Part shown: piece by piece, positions 16,567 to 25,479 of the stretch
Position numbering within the stretch: position 1 is the stretch's first letter
Layout of the letters: each line of letters starts with the position of its first letter
Translations under genes and position numbers: made by a program
Notes under the pieces: generated by a model
Databases searched by the model: none
Told to the model about the DNA's origin: nothing
What the model saw: only the letters and a program-made list of their open reading frames with translations
Source of the DNA: a virus
DNA: 64,000 nt
Direction: 5' to 3' (one strand)
IMG/VR virus record: IMGVR_UViG_3300008262_002626
Span: 27,077-91,076 of that record

Positions 16567-17583
16567 TTACAAGCCCCATTTATTGCTGAGATAGTTTTCC
16601 ACGTTAGAAATTTCAGTAGAATTTAACGCATGGGTAAAAATTAAGAACTCGCCTATATCACCTGTATAGTAGTTGGCACCATTATTGTTACCAATATATA
16701 AAGTAGTATTACTTGCACTGAGAGTATCACCTACTGTTCCGGCAAATGTAAGTGTAATATCAGTTTTATCGTATCGGTACTTTAAACTTGCGGCATTGGT
16801 AGTTTGTGTACCGTCATAGGCAAAAGTATGTATATGGAATGCTGTGCCATCATTGACTACTGTACTAGTTCCTACGCCGCCAGCAGCCTTGGCTACAAAC
16901 TTTCCTGCCGTAGTATCATAAATCAATCCGGTAGCACCACTATTGGTTACAAATATATTTGGGCTTCCTGTTGTTGCTGTCATCTTCATCACTACAAAAA
17001 CTGTCAGGGCAGGAGCACTGGCTAACGAAGAATACGGATTGATACTTAAACCATCGTTACCGTCAAAACGAACAACACTTAGAGTATTCTGTTCACTGGT
17101 CTGGTAACTGGCTCTAGTAGTAGCACCGCCAATTGGGTTAGCGTTGTGGGCGAAACCAGACTTGTCTGTCCATTGCGTGAACGTCTGGCCGTCACTAGGG
17201 TTGCTTGGAACGAATTGTACTCCATCACTGCCATCATACCAAGATTCAAGCTGAACAAAAGTTTCTGTAGGAACTGCTTCTTCAATTGTAGCAGGTGCCG
17301 ACAATGATGCAATTCCTACCCAGGGCCTAGCTGGTAGTAAAGGGTCTGCATCTGCTGTGGTTCCGTAGGCCAAACTTAATGCATCTAAATCATAAACGTT
17401 GTTAGTTCTATAATAGGGTTTAGATGAATCTACTGATCCAGAAATAGTTCCATCATCAGCAACTATTTTACCTTGACGTTTTGCCTGTGCAATATCTAAT
17501 TTAGCCACCTGTCTTGCGGCTTTGTTAGCAACAGGATCAGATCCGTCGCCTGAAATTAAATGAGCAATACCGTTAGCTGACAT
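16567..17583 (-). CDS. Fibre protein with concanavalin/LamG-like domain
   Basis: A 338-residue protein. The N-terminal 80 residues are linker-like. Residues about 110-338 form a laminin-G/concanavalin-A-like jelly roll: WYDGSDGVQF, WTDKSGFAHN, VVRFDGNDGL, and the closing GDIGEFLIFTHALNSTEI. Such domains bind glycans, so this is probably a receptor-binding or fibre-tip component. The start overlaps the stop of the upstream gene by one base. Confidence 0.8.
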   Translation of the reverse strand: MSANGIAHLISGDGSDPVANKAARQVAKLDIAQAKRQGKIVADDGTISGSVDSSKPYYRTNNVYDLDALSLAYGTTADADPLLPARPWVGIASLSAPATIEEAVPTETFVQLESWYDGSDGVQFVPSNPSDGQTFTQWTDKSGFAHNANPIGGATTRASYQTSEQNTLSVVRFDGNDGLSINPYSSLASAPALTVFVVMKMTATTGSPNIFVTNSGATGLIYDTTAGKFVAKAAGGVGTSTVVNDGTAFHIHTFAYDGTQTTNAASLKYRYDKTDITLTFAGTVGDTLSASNTTLYIGNNNGANYYTGDIGEFLIFTHALNSTEISNVENYLSNKWGL

Positions 17584-17918
17584 TATTCATTCTCCGGATT
17601 ATGTTGGTGCCCAGGATAAGCACTTGGATGCTGTACACGAATATCGCTAGGATGTTTAGGTTCTTGCCAACCACCGCCAGCATCTTTAGTTACTGCGTCT
17701 ATATCTGCATATTCTTCCTTAGGTGCATTTGAAAAAACGCTAGCAGAGCCGTCTGTATCGTCTTTGCTGACTAGATCTACTATCTGTTTAAATTTGCGAA
17801 TAGTATCCGGATTCTCTTCTTGCGGCTCTGCTACAGCAACTACCTGTATTTCTGGTTCTGCTGTTTTCTGGCCGTCAATTAAGTCTAAAATACTGCGTAT
17901 GATTTCTTGGGCTCTCAT
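17583..17918 (-). CDS. Conserved small virion-cluster protein
   Basis: A 111-residue acidic protein with N-terminus MRAQEIIRSILDL and a C-terminal segment AGGGWQEPKHPSDIRVQHPS that I recognise from T4-like marine phage gene clusters. Natively disordered composition. Function unknown. Confidence 0.65.
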   Translation of the reverse strand: MRAQEIIRSILDLIDGQKTAEPEIQVVAVAEPQEENPDTIRKFKQIVDLVSKDDTDGSASVFSNAPKEEYADIDAVTKDAGGGWQEPKHPSDIRVQHPSAYPGHQHNPENE

Positions 17919-17960
17919 GATTGTTTCCTGTATCCTATATTTAGTGTTAAATAGCGTACT

Positions 17961-19163
17961 ATGATAAACAAAGAACCTTTCAAAAAACTACTACAAGATC
18001 TAAAAGATTCAGGAAAATATCGTGTTTTTAACGATATTGTACGAGAAGCTGGTAAATTTCCTACAGCTATTTGGTATGGACCCTATGCTATTAAAAATAT
18101 AGTTAACTGGTGCTCGAATGATTATCTAGGCATGGGACAGCACAAAGTTGTTATTGATGCTATGCACACAGCATTAGATCATACTGGGACAGGATCAGGC
18201 GGAACTCGTAACATCGGAGGAACTAGTCATTATCATGTAGCTTTGGAACATGAACTAGCAACATTACATAAGAAAGAACGTGCCTTGCTGTTCAGTAGTG
18301 CTTACGTTGCAAATGAATGGACACTGATCGCATTGAGCAAGATCGTACCCAATATTGAGTTTATCAGCGATAGTAAGAATCATAATAGTTTGATAGTCGG
18401 AATACAACATAGTAAAGCTAAGAAAGTAGTCTTTAAACATAACGACTTAGAAGATCTAGAACAAAAACTTAAAATTAGTTTTGCACAAGGCAATACTCCT
18501 TGCATAGTATTTGAAAGTGTTTATAGCATGGATGGAGATGTTAGTCCTATCAAAGAAATATGTCGCCTAGCTAAAAAATACAAAGCAATCACTTATATCG
18601 ACGAAGTACACGCAGTAGGACTCTACGGAAATCGCGGAGGAGGCAAAGTAGAAGAATTAGGCCTAGAAGATCAAATTGATATTATCAACGGAACATTGGG
18701 TAAAGCATTTGGTGTTCAGGGCGGATACATCGCAGCCGATAGTGATATCGTTGATGCTATCCGTTCAGTGGCTGCTGGCTTCATCTTTACAACATCGATG
18801 AGTCCTGTAAGTTGTGCCGGTGCTCTGGCCGCAATCAAGTGGTTGAAGGAGCATAACGAAATACGCGAAAAGCACCAAGAACGTGCTCGTAAATTAAAGT
18901 ATCGATTGAACAAAGCAGGTATTACAGTTATGGAGTGTTCAACTACACACATTGTTCCTGTACTAGTAGGTGAGGCTAAGAAATGTAAAAAGATCAGTGA
19001 TTACCTATTAGCTGAACACGGTATCTATGTACAGCCAATTAATTACCCAACTGTCGATGTAGGCACAGAACGACTACGCTTTGCTCCTACACCATACCAT
19101 GATGACGGTATGATCGAAGATCTAGTTGATGCTCTTAAACAAGCATTTGAGCAATTTGAGTAA
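17961..19163 (+). CDS. hemA: 5-aminolevulinate synthase (C4 haem pathway)
   Basis: A complete 400-residue PLP enzyme predicted to condense glycine with succinyl-CoA to 5-aminolevulinate, the first step of haem and corrin synthesis. It shows SNDYLG (residues 52-57), [11 protein letters not shown] (78-88), [10 protein letters not shown], the cofactor aspartate/histidine in IDEVHAVG (Asp214, His217) and the PLP lysine in TLGKAFG (Lys248). These positions match the Rhodobacter capsulatus enzyme as I recall it. The close relatives 2-amino-3-ketobutyrate CoA ligase and AONS are the alternatives. The LYGNRGGG segment favours ALAS. It is a lone plus-strand gene among minus-strand late genes, typical of an acquired auxiliary metabolic gene. 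Confidence 0.92.
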   Translation: MINKEPFKKLLQDLKDSGKYRVFNDIVREAGKFPTAIWYGPYAIKNIVNWCSNDYLGMGQHKVVIDAMHTALDHTGTGSGGTRNIGGTSHYHVALEHELATLHKKERALLFSSAYVANEWTLIALSKIVPNIEFISDSKNHNSLIVGIQHSKAKKVVFKHNDLEDLEQKLKISFAQGNTPCIVFESVYSMDGDVSPIKEICRLAKKYKAITYIDEVHAVGLYGNRGGGKVEELGLEDQIDIINGTLGKAFGVQGGYIAADSDIVDAIRSVAAGFIFTTSMSPVSCAGALAAIKWLKEHNEIREKHQERARKLKYRLNKAGITVMECSTTHIVPVLVGEAKKCKKISDYLLAEHGIYVQPINYPTVDVGTERLRFAPTPYHDDGMIEDLVDALKQAFEQFE

Positions 19164-19371
19164 CACCAAAAACTAGCATAGAGCGAGCTTCGGCATTAGT
19201 TGCTTCTTCGTTTAACTTATCTGTATTAACCAAATCTTGTAACAAAGCACGAGCTTCGTCTGCTGATATTTCACCGTTGCGGTTAGCTTCGGCAATCTGT
19301 AGTGCCATCTGGGCACGAGTCTCAGCCCAAGGTAAACCACATCCTGCTAGTTGTAATAGACTATCTGACAT
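19135..19371 (-). CDS. Small conserved helical protein
   Basis: A 78-residue protein with the segment [20 protein letters not shown], which I associate with a small family in T4-like phages. Its 3' end overlaps the end of the convergent 5-aminolevulinate synthase gene by 29 bases. Function unknown. Confidence 0.65.
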   Translation of the reverse strand: MSDSLLQLAGCGLPWAETRAQMALQIAEANRNGEISADEARALLQDLVNTDKLNEEATNAEARSMLVFGVTQIAQMLV

Positions 19372-19755
19372 TTAGAATCTCCCCTGTACTGTATGAGCAA
19401 TCATATCAGCCTGTTGAATTAATATCTTCTTTTTGATTTCGCAATAGGTAGGACTTACTGGACCTTTGGCTGTACGATCTACCATTTCTTTTACAGAGTC
19501 CTGCATCTTGCCTACAGGTACAATTACGTCGCGTGTTGGTTTGCTCTTTGCGTAGATTTCAAACCATTCGATCTTTTGTGCTAGGTCTCTTGACTGTTGT
19601 GCAATATCGCCTTTGCAGTCAAAGTTACGAGTTGTCTGTTGTATTGTTGTAATGCTATGGCTTTGGTTGGCATCCCATTTAACCGGGATCCATTGTTGAA
19701 TTGTTGAACAACCGGTTAGCCCAACAAATGCTAATGCTAGTATTATATTTTTCAT
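19372..19755 (-). CDS. Lipoprotein, possible outer spanin
   Basis: A 127-residue protein with a clear lipoprotein signal: MKNIILALAFVGLTGC, cleavage before Cys16 (lipobox LTGC). The mature part is helical and Lys/Gln-rich, as in o-spanins, but longer than Rz1. It abuts the small gene downstream and may act in outer-membrane disruption or superinfection exclusion. Function not established. Confidence 0.7.
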   Translation of the reverse strand: MKNIILALAFVGLTGCSTIQQWIPVKWDANQSHSITTIQQTTRNFDCKGDIAQQSRDLAQKIEWFEIYAKSKPTRDVIVPVGKMQDSVKEMVDRTAKGPVSPTYCEIKKKILIQQADMIAHTVQGRF

Positions 19756-19763
19756 GACTATCC

Positions 19764-20168
19764 TTATGTAATAGGGCCGCCTTCGATCCAGGCATCACAT
19801 GTCCGTTTAGCGGCACATTTAAATTTTAAAAACTTACAGTAGCCTAACTGCCCTGCATCTACTGTATCGTGTGGATTTGAACCGGGCTCACTGCCTATAC
19901 CTGTTGCTATACAATCCTGCATTTTTTCTGATATATCAAATGCTCCGCAGTTACCACAACGATTATTTTTAACTGATTCTATATCTTTAGTGTTCCACTT
20001 ATCTGCTAGTTTTTGCCAATATTCATCATTTGGCTCGTTAGGATTTAGTGGGCCGTAATGATACTCGTTTATAGCCTTTTGTCTATTCTTTAGATTAAGA
20101 TCGATATCTTGGGTAGCTGGTGGACACCCCTTCTCTAGTGCCTCAACGACATTGATATAATTTCTCAT
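19764..20168 (-). CDS. Cysteine-rich conserved protein, possible metal/Fe-S site
   Basis: A 134-residue protein with cysteines clustered in the second half: RCGNCGAF, QDC, GYC, KFKC and RTCDAW, ending in WIEGGPIT. This CxxC...C...C arrangement is conserved in a cyanophage family and looks like a metal or iron-sulfur centre reminiscent of high-potential iron proteins. No enzyme motif. It overlaps the HAD gene upstream by four bases. Confidence 0.65.
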   Translation of the reverse strand: MRNYINVVEALEKGCPPATQDIDLNLKNRQKAINEYHYGPLNPNEPNDEYWQKLADKWNTKDIESVKNNRCGNCGAFDISEKMQDCIATGIGSEPGSNPHDTVDAGQLGYCKFLKFKCAAKRTCDAWIEGGPIT

Positions 20169-21292
20169 TTCTTTTTTGCCCTTCCGGCTTTCATGTTAGC
20201 TAACCAATGTGCTAGTTGTCCTTTACGTCCACCCTGCTTGGCAGTCTTACGTAGACTACTAATGCTAGCTTTAGTATTGATACCATGGCGTTTAGCATCT
20301 CCTTTGTCTTGTGGATTGCGTCCATCTGCAAAGTTTTCATCTATGTCGTGTGTTGTTAGTCCTAGATCTTTTAGATACTTTAAGTATTCGTGTTCTAGTG
20401 GTTCACTGCCAAAAGCCATTACAGTCTGTGGAGGTCCTTTACCAAAATCATGTTTTCCTAGACCATCGAGATCGCTAATGTGCTGTCCTAACTTATACCA
20501 ATCATATACATCGCTAACGTCGATCTTTACAGTACCTTTAGGCCAAGGTATTAAATCACCCTCTTCTATACTTTCGCCACCTCCGTCTCCACCACCGCCA
20601 TCTCCGCTGTAGCCTGAGTCATACCCGTACCAACCATATGGGCCTGGGCCGTATGCTCCGAAACGATACTTAGTCTTTTTCTTACGCCGTTTAGCTTCTT
20701 CGATATTCTGTGTTACACCACCAGGGCCAACATAGATAGCACGGAAATCTACTTGAGGATATTCTTTTTGTAGTTCCTTAAATACACGCAGATTGCTCAT
20801 GCTATCATCATACAAGCGAACATGTCCATATTGTTTAGTGTCGAGGTATTTACGAACCCATACCGCTTTCTTGTAAGCTGGAGATTCATCTCCAGGTAAG
20901 TTACCTGCACGATGCACGTGAACACGGCTCATGTTTATGCCTAAATCTTTAAATGTCTGCAGAAACTCTTCTTTGTTGTCAAAGTCTGCACGGGCTGTCA
21001 GCATGATAACTTTGGCATTACCTGCATGATTAAGAATTGTTTTAAGTTTTCTAATCATCGGAACGATCGGCTTGCTTTCTTGGCGGAACTTTTCTGCATC
21101 TCTAAATTCGCCAAAGTCAAACTTTTCACCCGGTTGTAGTTGGTAGTTATTAAACTCTTGGTTAGTTAAATCACGTATGACCTGCCCTTGTGCATTTAAA
21201 ACTTTAATCTTTGCTGTCGTGTGAAGTAATGTATCATCTATATCAAAGATGATTAGATCTCGATTACCGGGAGTAAATTCATTCGCTCTCAT
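20165..21292 (-). CDS. HAD-family phosphatase with phage C-terminal module
   Basis: A 375-residue protein started at MRANEFTPG, where AGGTGGA provides a ribosome-binding site. Residues 10-200 form a HAD hydrolase: DIDDTLL (nucleophile), VIMLTARAD (motif II), a KKAVWVRKY lysine and RLYDDSMSN (motif IV), similar to polynucleotide 5'/3'-phosphatase-type domains. A Gly/Tyr-rich linker (about 215-245) leads to a second small domain and a basic tail with GGRKGQLAHWLANM, a module carried by many phage proteins. Substrate unknown. Nucleotide or nucleic-acid ends are plausible. Confidence 0.8.
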   Translation of the reverse strand: MRANEFTPGNRDLIIFDIDDTLLHTTAKIKVLNAQGQVIRDLTNQEFNNYQLQPGEKFDFGEFRDAEKFRQESKPIVPMIRKLKTILNHAGNAKVIMLTARADFDNKEEFLQTFKDLGINMSRVHVHRAGNLPGDESPAYKKAVWVRKYLDTKQYGHVRLYDDSMSNLRVFKELQKEYPQVDFRAIYVGPGGVTQNIEEAKRRKKKTKYRFGAYGPGPYGWYGYDSGYSGDGGGGDGGGESIEEGDLIPWPKGTVKIDVSDVYDWYKLGQHISDLDGLGKHDFGKGPPQTVMAFGSEPLEHEYLKYLKDLGLTTHDIDENFADGRNPQDKGDAKRHGINTKASISSLRKTAKQGGRKGQLAHWLANMKAGRAKKK

Positions 21293-21368
21293 AAGGTATT
21301 CCACCTAAGCCGCAACCAAAGCGGGCTATTGCCTCATACAGGGCTGTAAGGATTTCTTGGAAGGTCAT
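21279..21368 (-). CDS. 29-residue micro-ORF
   Basis: MTFQEILTALYEAIARFG..., preceded by GAGG nine bases upstream and overlapping the HAD gene start by 14 bases. It resembles the N-terminal MxxxEIL signatures of the cluster. Tentative because of size and because it overlaps another small frame. Confidence 0.4.
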   Translation of the reverse strand: MTFQEILTALYEAIARFGCGLGGIPYESE

Positions 21369-21411
21369 AGCCGTCGTCCTCTGGATAAACTGGATAATCG
21401 TTTGGGTTCAT
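21334..21411 (-). CDS. 25-residue micro-ORF
   Basis: MNPNDYPVYPEDDGYDLPRN..., Pro/Tyr/Asp-rich, starting in a TAATG overlap with the nuclease stop codon. It could be translated by coupling. Tentative. Confidence 0.35.
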   Translation of the reverse strand: MNPNDYPVYPEDDGYDLPRNPYSPV

Positions 21412-21857
21412 TAGTTACACCAACTTTGTTTTGCATCACCATAGTATTCACGAGCAAAGCCGTTAGCAATTAAAGCTGAACGTAGGCTCTGTCCGTTGAC
21501 TAAAATGTCCCCGAGAACACGACCACCAAATTTGTCCCATCCGTAGAGTGTAGCTTGAAATTTACCACCGCTGGCTGCGGCTTGGGCGATTGCATTTTTA
21601 GTAAAAGCAGATGCGGCTTCTCCTCGCTGTGCTTCGCTAGGGCATTGTGCTCTGTGTCCTTTTTCTGGAGTGTCAACTCCGTAAACTCTGACAGCAAGTT
21701 CTGGCTTAAGAGGTGCTGGTAAAAAGGGGGCGGCGATCACAACTGTATCGCCATCGCTCACTCGTAGAATTTGTGCGTCATATGTAACACCTTTGGGTGC
21801 TTTTTGTGCTAGGGCTAGTGTTGGAACTAGTAATAATAAAGCCAGTAACTTTTTCAT
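21411..21857 (-). CDS. Exported thermonuclease (staphylococcal nuclease family)
   Basis: A 148-residue protein with a Sec signal peptide (MKKLLALLLLVPTLALAQ, cleavage after ALA) followed by an SNase OB-fold: DGDTV, RVYGVDTPEK and WDKFGGRVLGD supply the calcium ligands and catalytic arginines. It should cut DNA and RNA in the periplasm or outside the cell. A late promoter is 26 bases upstream, so it appears late, perhaps to clear extracellular or periplasmic DNA at lysis or to block competing DNA. Confidence 0.88.
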   Translation of the reverse strand: MKKLLALLLLVPTLALAQKAPKGVTYDAQILRVSDGDTVVIAAPFLPAPLKPELAVRVYGVDTPEKGHRAQCPSEAQRGEAASAFTKNAIAQAAASGGKFQATLYGWDKFGGRVLGDILVNGQSLRSALIANGFAREYYGDAKQSWCN

Positions 21858-21882
21858 AGAATACTCCGTAATATTTACAGAG

Positions 21883-21890
21883 TATTTATT
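21883..21890 (-). promoter_or_regulatory. T4-type late promoter
   Basis: AATAAATA on the minus strand, 26 bases upstream of the thermonuclease ATG. Confidence 0.7.
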
Positions 21891-22323
21891 AGATATAATT
21901 GTTGAACCAACCTACTTTACGTCCTTCTGCGATACGACGATCGTGTTCTTCTACACTACTAGGATAACGCCAAGCCCATACTGCAACACAGGCCATAAAG
22001 ACTGCTGTACTGATTATACCAATAGGCTTTACTCCGCCTGTGTACATAAGCACAAGACTTAAACTCATCATGGCCAGCATGAAATATTTCATTTTCTGGG
22101 GGAATACACGCTTTTCATTCCAGTTGGTTAGGAACGGCCCAAATAGTTTATGATTGTACAGCCAGGCATGCATCTTGGGTGAGCCTTTGGCAAAACAATA
22201 GGCGGCAAAAACCACAAAGGGACTGTAGGGTATGCCGGGTGTTACCACGCCGACATACGCCATACCTAGGCTACAAAAGCCTAGTATCTTCCAAAACCAC
22301 TTTTTTAAATGAACTGTAACCAT
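21889..22323 (-). CDS. DUF454/YbaN-like inner-membrane protein
   Basis: A 144-residue protein with about four transmembrane helices and the family core LGMAYVGVVTPGIPYSPFVV followed by AYCFAKGSPK, matching bacterial YbaN/DUF454 proteins over nearly the full length. The family function is unknown. Phage copies could affect the envelope or lysis timing. It overlaps the HNH gene by 19 bases. Confidence 0.8.
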   Translation of the reverse strand: MVTVHLKKWFWKILGFCSLGMAYVGVVTPGIPYSPFVVFAAYCFAKGSPKMHAWLYNHKLFGPFLTNWNEKRVFPQKMKYFMLAMMSLSLVLMYTGGVKPIGIISTAVFMACVAVWAWRYPSSVEEHDRRIAEGRKVGWFNNYI

Positions 22324-22817
22324 TCGTCAAACCTCACGTTGAAGCCTTGCTTCTTACGCTTATTTACAAGTTCAAAGTAGTCTGGCTTGTAAGGTTTGAT
22401 TTTAGGCTTGTGGGTGTGGGTCTTGTCTGCCTTATCAGCATTACATGGGCCACATGCAGTCACACAGTTTTCCCAGACGGTTTTACCACCCTTTGAAATA
22501 GGGTGTACATGGTCTAGGGTAGATTCTTTACGTTCTACTCCTGTACCGCAGTATTGGCAAGTTCCTTCGTCGCGTAGGTACACATTGCCGCGACTGAAGC
22601 GGACAGCATTTTTTGGCTTCATGTAGTCTCTAAGCATGATAACGCTAGGAACAGGTGTTTCCCAACGTGCAGATCTCACGATCCAATTGTCATGCCAAGA
22701 CAGTACATCGGCCTTATCAAGGACCATGTATTTGATGGCTTCTTGCCAATCAATAGTGCTCAACGGTAGGTAGCTGACTGGTAATCCGTCAGCATTCAGA
22801 ACTAGGGTGTCTGACAT
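22305..22817 (-). CDS. HNH endonuclease
   Basis: A 170-residue nuclease with a zinc-ribbon HNH core: CQYC, then LDHVHPISKGGKTVWEN (His-Asn pair) and ACGPCN. The N-terminal 80 residues (VLNADGLPVSYLPLSTIDW) match the family of free-standing phage/bacterial HNH proteins. It may be a homing-type or DNA-processing nuclease. Confidence 0.88.
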   Translation of the reverse strand: MSDTLVLNADGLPVSYLPLSTIDWQEAIKYMVLDKADVLSWHDNWIVRSARWETPVPSVIMLRDYMKPKNAVRFSRGNVYLRDEGTCQYCGTGVERKESTLDHVHPISKGGKTVWENCVTACGPCNADKADKTHTHKPKIKPYKPDYFELVNKRKKQGFNVRFDEWLQFI

Positions 22818-22898
22818 TTTACTTCCTTCTTAGTTGTGTTACAGACCCAACCGAACGAGCTTAAATTATAAGCTCATATTGTACTTATGTCAACTCTT

Positions 22899-23450
22899 TT
22901 ATGCTAGTATTTTTTGGGCGAATTCTAATCCGGAACGGTCAAGGGCGTTGCACCATTGATCCTTATTGTCCGATCCGAAAACCAATTCTTCGTCTGCACT
23001 AGCCAAGCACCAACTAGTTTCTTTATTCCAGGGCGGATCACCTTTGATTTCGCCTGCCAGTTGCCCATGCGCCCAACCACACATACCGAGAAACATACGC
23101 CAACGTTCGGGCTCATCTCCGTTAGCAATTCTAGGTAATATATCATCAGCAGAGCTTATGCTGAAGTGATCGTTAACACGCATGGTATTTTTACATTCCC
23201 AATCGCTGGTGTGTAATAGGCTTAGACTTTTTACGTTAACCGGGCCACCTAGATAAATGAATCCCGGACGATCTAGTGGAAATCCTAATTGGTCTCCAAA
23301 CTCTTTTACGCTCATCTGGCTACGTTTGTTTAGTACTAAACCGACACTACCATGATTATGGTTTTCAGTAATCATAACTACTGTCTTGTACCAGAAGCTG
23401 CCTTTGACCGCAGGCGGCGCGATGATAAGATTTCCAACTAATGTGTTCAT
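22899..23450 (-). CDS. YqgE/AlgH (UPF0301) family protein
   Basis: A 183-residue protein started at MNTLVGNLIIAPPAV. The segments VVMITENHNHGSVGLVLNK and FIYLGGPVN and the C-terminal FLGMCGWAHGQLAGEI are characteristic of the family. The open frame extends 26 codons upstream but into the neighbouring gene. Biochemical role unknown. The family recurs in T4-like marine phages. Confidence 0.85.
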   Translation of the reverse strand: MNTLVGNLIIAPPAVKGSFWYKTVVMITENHNHGSVGLVLNKRSQMSVKEFGDQLGFPLDRPGFIYLGGPVNVKSLSLLHTSDWECKNTMRVNDHFSISSADDILPRIANGDEPERWRMFLGMCGWAHGQLAGEIKGDPPWNKETSWCLASADEELVFGSDNKDQWCNALDRSGLEFAQKILA

Positions 23451-23463
23451 GCAATATTTACAT

Positions 23464-24873
23464 TTATGCGCGAGCTTGGATCGCTCTTCTGACATCGCCT
23501 GCTGTGAGTATTCCATCCTTGGTAACATCTAACCCGTCGTTCCAGTCGTAGACTGCACTTCCTCTTTTAGCAATGACGTAACTGTTAGGTTTTCCTACAC
23601 CTGCAGGCCAGAACACTGAAAGATAAAGATCGCCTAACTTCATTCCTGGTTGTACACCTCGCATGACAAAATACTTGTAGACATAATCTAGCTGTTCAAC
23701 TGCTGACATTTTCTTTAGTTCATCAACTGTTGTCCCAAGAGATCGTGCTGTGTCTGGCATAAACTGAATTAATCCAGTAGCCTTAGACTTTTTGTTTTGT
23801 ATTGTATGATCAAGGCCAGATTCTAACCTCATGATAGCAATTAGATCTGATTTAGCTACTCCTAACTTATCGGCAATCTTTTGTAGTTTGTTATTAAAGT
23901 CTGGATCCTGTATTGTTGTAGTGTCAATCTTACGTTTCTCAAACGATCCTCTAGCTGGTTTAACTTCTGCATCTGTACTCTTAGTTAGGCCTTTGAATAG
24001 CTCAGGTTTAGATTTGATTATTGCATTTAACTTCGCGACAGTTTCTGGTCCTGGATCTCCGTCAACACTAAGTCCATTGTCTCGTTGGAACAGCATTACT
24101 GCCGCAGATGTTTCTCTTCCTCTAATACCGTCGACGCCGTGTGTTGGTAACTTATAGCCTAGAGCCAATAATGCTTTTTGTACGTCTGCTACTGCTGGCT
24201 CTCGTCGAGTCTTAGGAACATCAATTATAAACGATCCAGGTGTGGTGGGCTGTACAGGCTTACCGCTTTGATCCGGCTTTGCTGGTGTTGTGCTAGCGGA
24301 CCTACCTGCTAATGATATAGCTTCTTGGGCCGCGGATTTGTAAGCCCCTGGAGTGCCATGTATTCCATCTGAAGAAAGACCTTTGCCATCTAGGTCAACA
24401 ACAGGAACACCTACAGCAGATTTAATTGCCTGTCTAACTTCTTCTTGGTAATCACCTGAATAATACTTGGCCAATCCTGGAGCTCTCGCCTGGCCGTTTG
24501 GAAATAAAATAAACACTACAGTATGTCCTGCAGCCTTGGCAGCATCAACTACTCGTCTTACGTTGCTGGCAATCGTAGCTGGGGGTACTAAGGGTCTTTT
24601 ACCTTTAGAATCCATATGTGCTCTTGCACTGTTAGCAGTATCGTTGGCACCTTGGCTAATTAAAACTATTTGATTTTTTGGAATAGTTTCAATACCTACT
24701 GGGCCACCGTTCTTTGTATGGCGCCCATTAAAATTATTTTGGTGTGTCGATGGAACTCCACCGTTGGCTCTATTAATAACACCTTTCTGATAGGCCAATC
24801 CTTCAGCATGACTATCGCCTACTGAATAGACTTTTCTTTCTTCTTCAAATAGTTTAAATTCTGCGTATCTCAT
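23464..24873 (-). CDS. SGNH hydrolase - peptidoglycan-binding - lytic transglycosylase fusion
   Basis: A 469-residue wall-active protein. The N-terminus MRYAEFKLFEE resembles a capsid-targeting signal. Residues 15-195 form an SGNH esterase (GDSHAEG, GANDTA, SDGIHGTPGAY). Residues about 215-290 are a peptidoglycan-binding domain (VQKALLALGYKL, DGIRGRETSAAV). Residues about 320-440 are a soluble lytic transglycosylase (MRLESGLDHTI, ATGLIQFMPDTARSLG). It probably de-acetylates and cuts peptidoglycan during entry or release. Next to an M23 peptidase with a nearly identical N-terminus. Confidence 0.85.
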   Translation of the reverse strand: MRYAEFKLFEEERKVYSVGDSHAEGLAYQKGVINRANGGVPSTHQNNFNGRHTKNGGPVGIETIPKNQIVLISQGANDTANSARAHMDSKGKRPLVPPATIASNVRRVVDAAKAAGHTVVFILFPNGQARAPGLAKYYSGDYQEEVRQAIKSAVGVPVVDLDGKGLSSDGIHGTPGAYKSAAQEAISLAGRSASTTPAKPDQSGKPVQPTTPGSFIIDVPKTRREPAVADVQKALLALGYKLPTHGVDGIRGRETSAAVMLFQRDNGLSVDGDPGPETVAKLNAIIKSKPELFKGLTKSTDAEVKPARGSFEKRKIDTTTIQDPDFNNKLQKIADKLGVAKSDLIAIMRLESGLDHTIQNKKSKATGLIQFMPDTARSLGTTVDELKKMSAVEQLDYVYKYFVMRGVQPGMKLGDLYLSVFWPAGVGKPNSYVIAKRGSAVYDWNDGLDVTKDGILTAGDVRRAIQARA

Positions 24874-24874
24874 A

Positions 24875-25477
24875 TTATTCTGCTATTGGGTTAACTTGTT
24901 GACCGCTTGCATATTTTTCCCAATGCAAGTGAGGGCCTGAACTAAAACCAGTGCTGCCAACTGCACCTACTGTTTGTCCTTTTTTCACTTCATCACCTTG
25001 TCTTACTGATATCTTTGATAGATGCATAAATCTATGTTTCACGCCGCTGGCTGTAATTAGTTCGACTAGATTGCCTGCTGAGCCTGCCATACCAGCAAAT
25101 TGTATCTTGCCATCATCAGGTGCGATAACTGGAGTTCCTGTAGGTGCTCCGATATCAACACCCGGGTGTTTAACTTTATTTCCTTTAGGGCCAGTTACAG
25201 TTCTACCATAGTGTCCTGTGATCGTGCCCTTGGTTGGCATGATTTCACCTGAGGAAGTTGTTGGAGATCTAGGTTGTGTGTTTGTTCTGGGAGCAGGTGC
25301 TGAGCCTGGCGACTGTCCGCTTAGATATTTGTCTACAGCGGCCTTAGTGTAAGGTCCCATTATTCCGTCATCTTTAGTAGGACCTAGATCATAACCTTTG
25401 GATATCAAATATCGTTGCATTTGTTTCACGATTGGACTAAAAACACCTTCGAGTAATTTAAATTCTGAGTAACGCAT
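24875..25477 (-). CDS. M23 peptidase (LytM-like) with N-terminal wall-binding segment
   Basis: A 200-residue endopeptidase started at MRYSEFKLLEG with GGAG eight bases upstream. Residues 12-55 resemble a half peptidoglycan-binding domain (MQRYLISKGYDLGP). A Pro/Ser/Thr linker follows, then the M23 core with HPGVDIGAPTGTPV (zinc His and Asp), HRFMHLS and HLHWE. It is expected to cleave peptide cross-links. Its first ten residues nearly duplicate those of the downstream transglycosylase fusion, suggesting co-targeting. Confidence 0.88.
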   Translation of the reverse strand: MRYSEFKLLEGVFSPIVKQMQRYLISKGYDLGPTKDDGIMGPYTKAAVDKYLSGQSPGSAPAPRTNTQPRSPTTSSGEIMPTKGTITGHYGRTVTGPKGNKVKHPGVDIGAPTGTPVIAPDDGKIQFAGMAGSAGNLVELITASGVKHRFMHLSKISVRQGDEVKKGQTVGAVGSTGFSSGPHLHWEKYASGQQVNPIAE

Positions 25478-25479
25478 CG

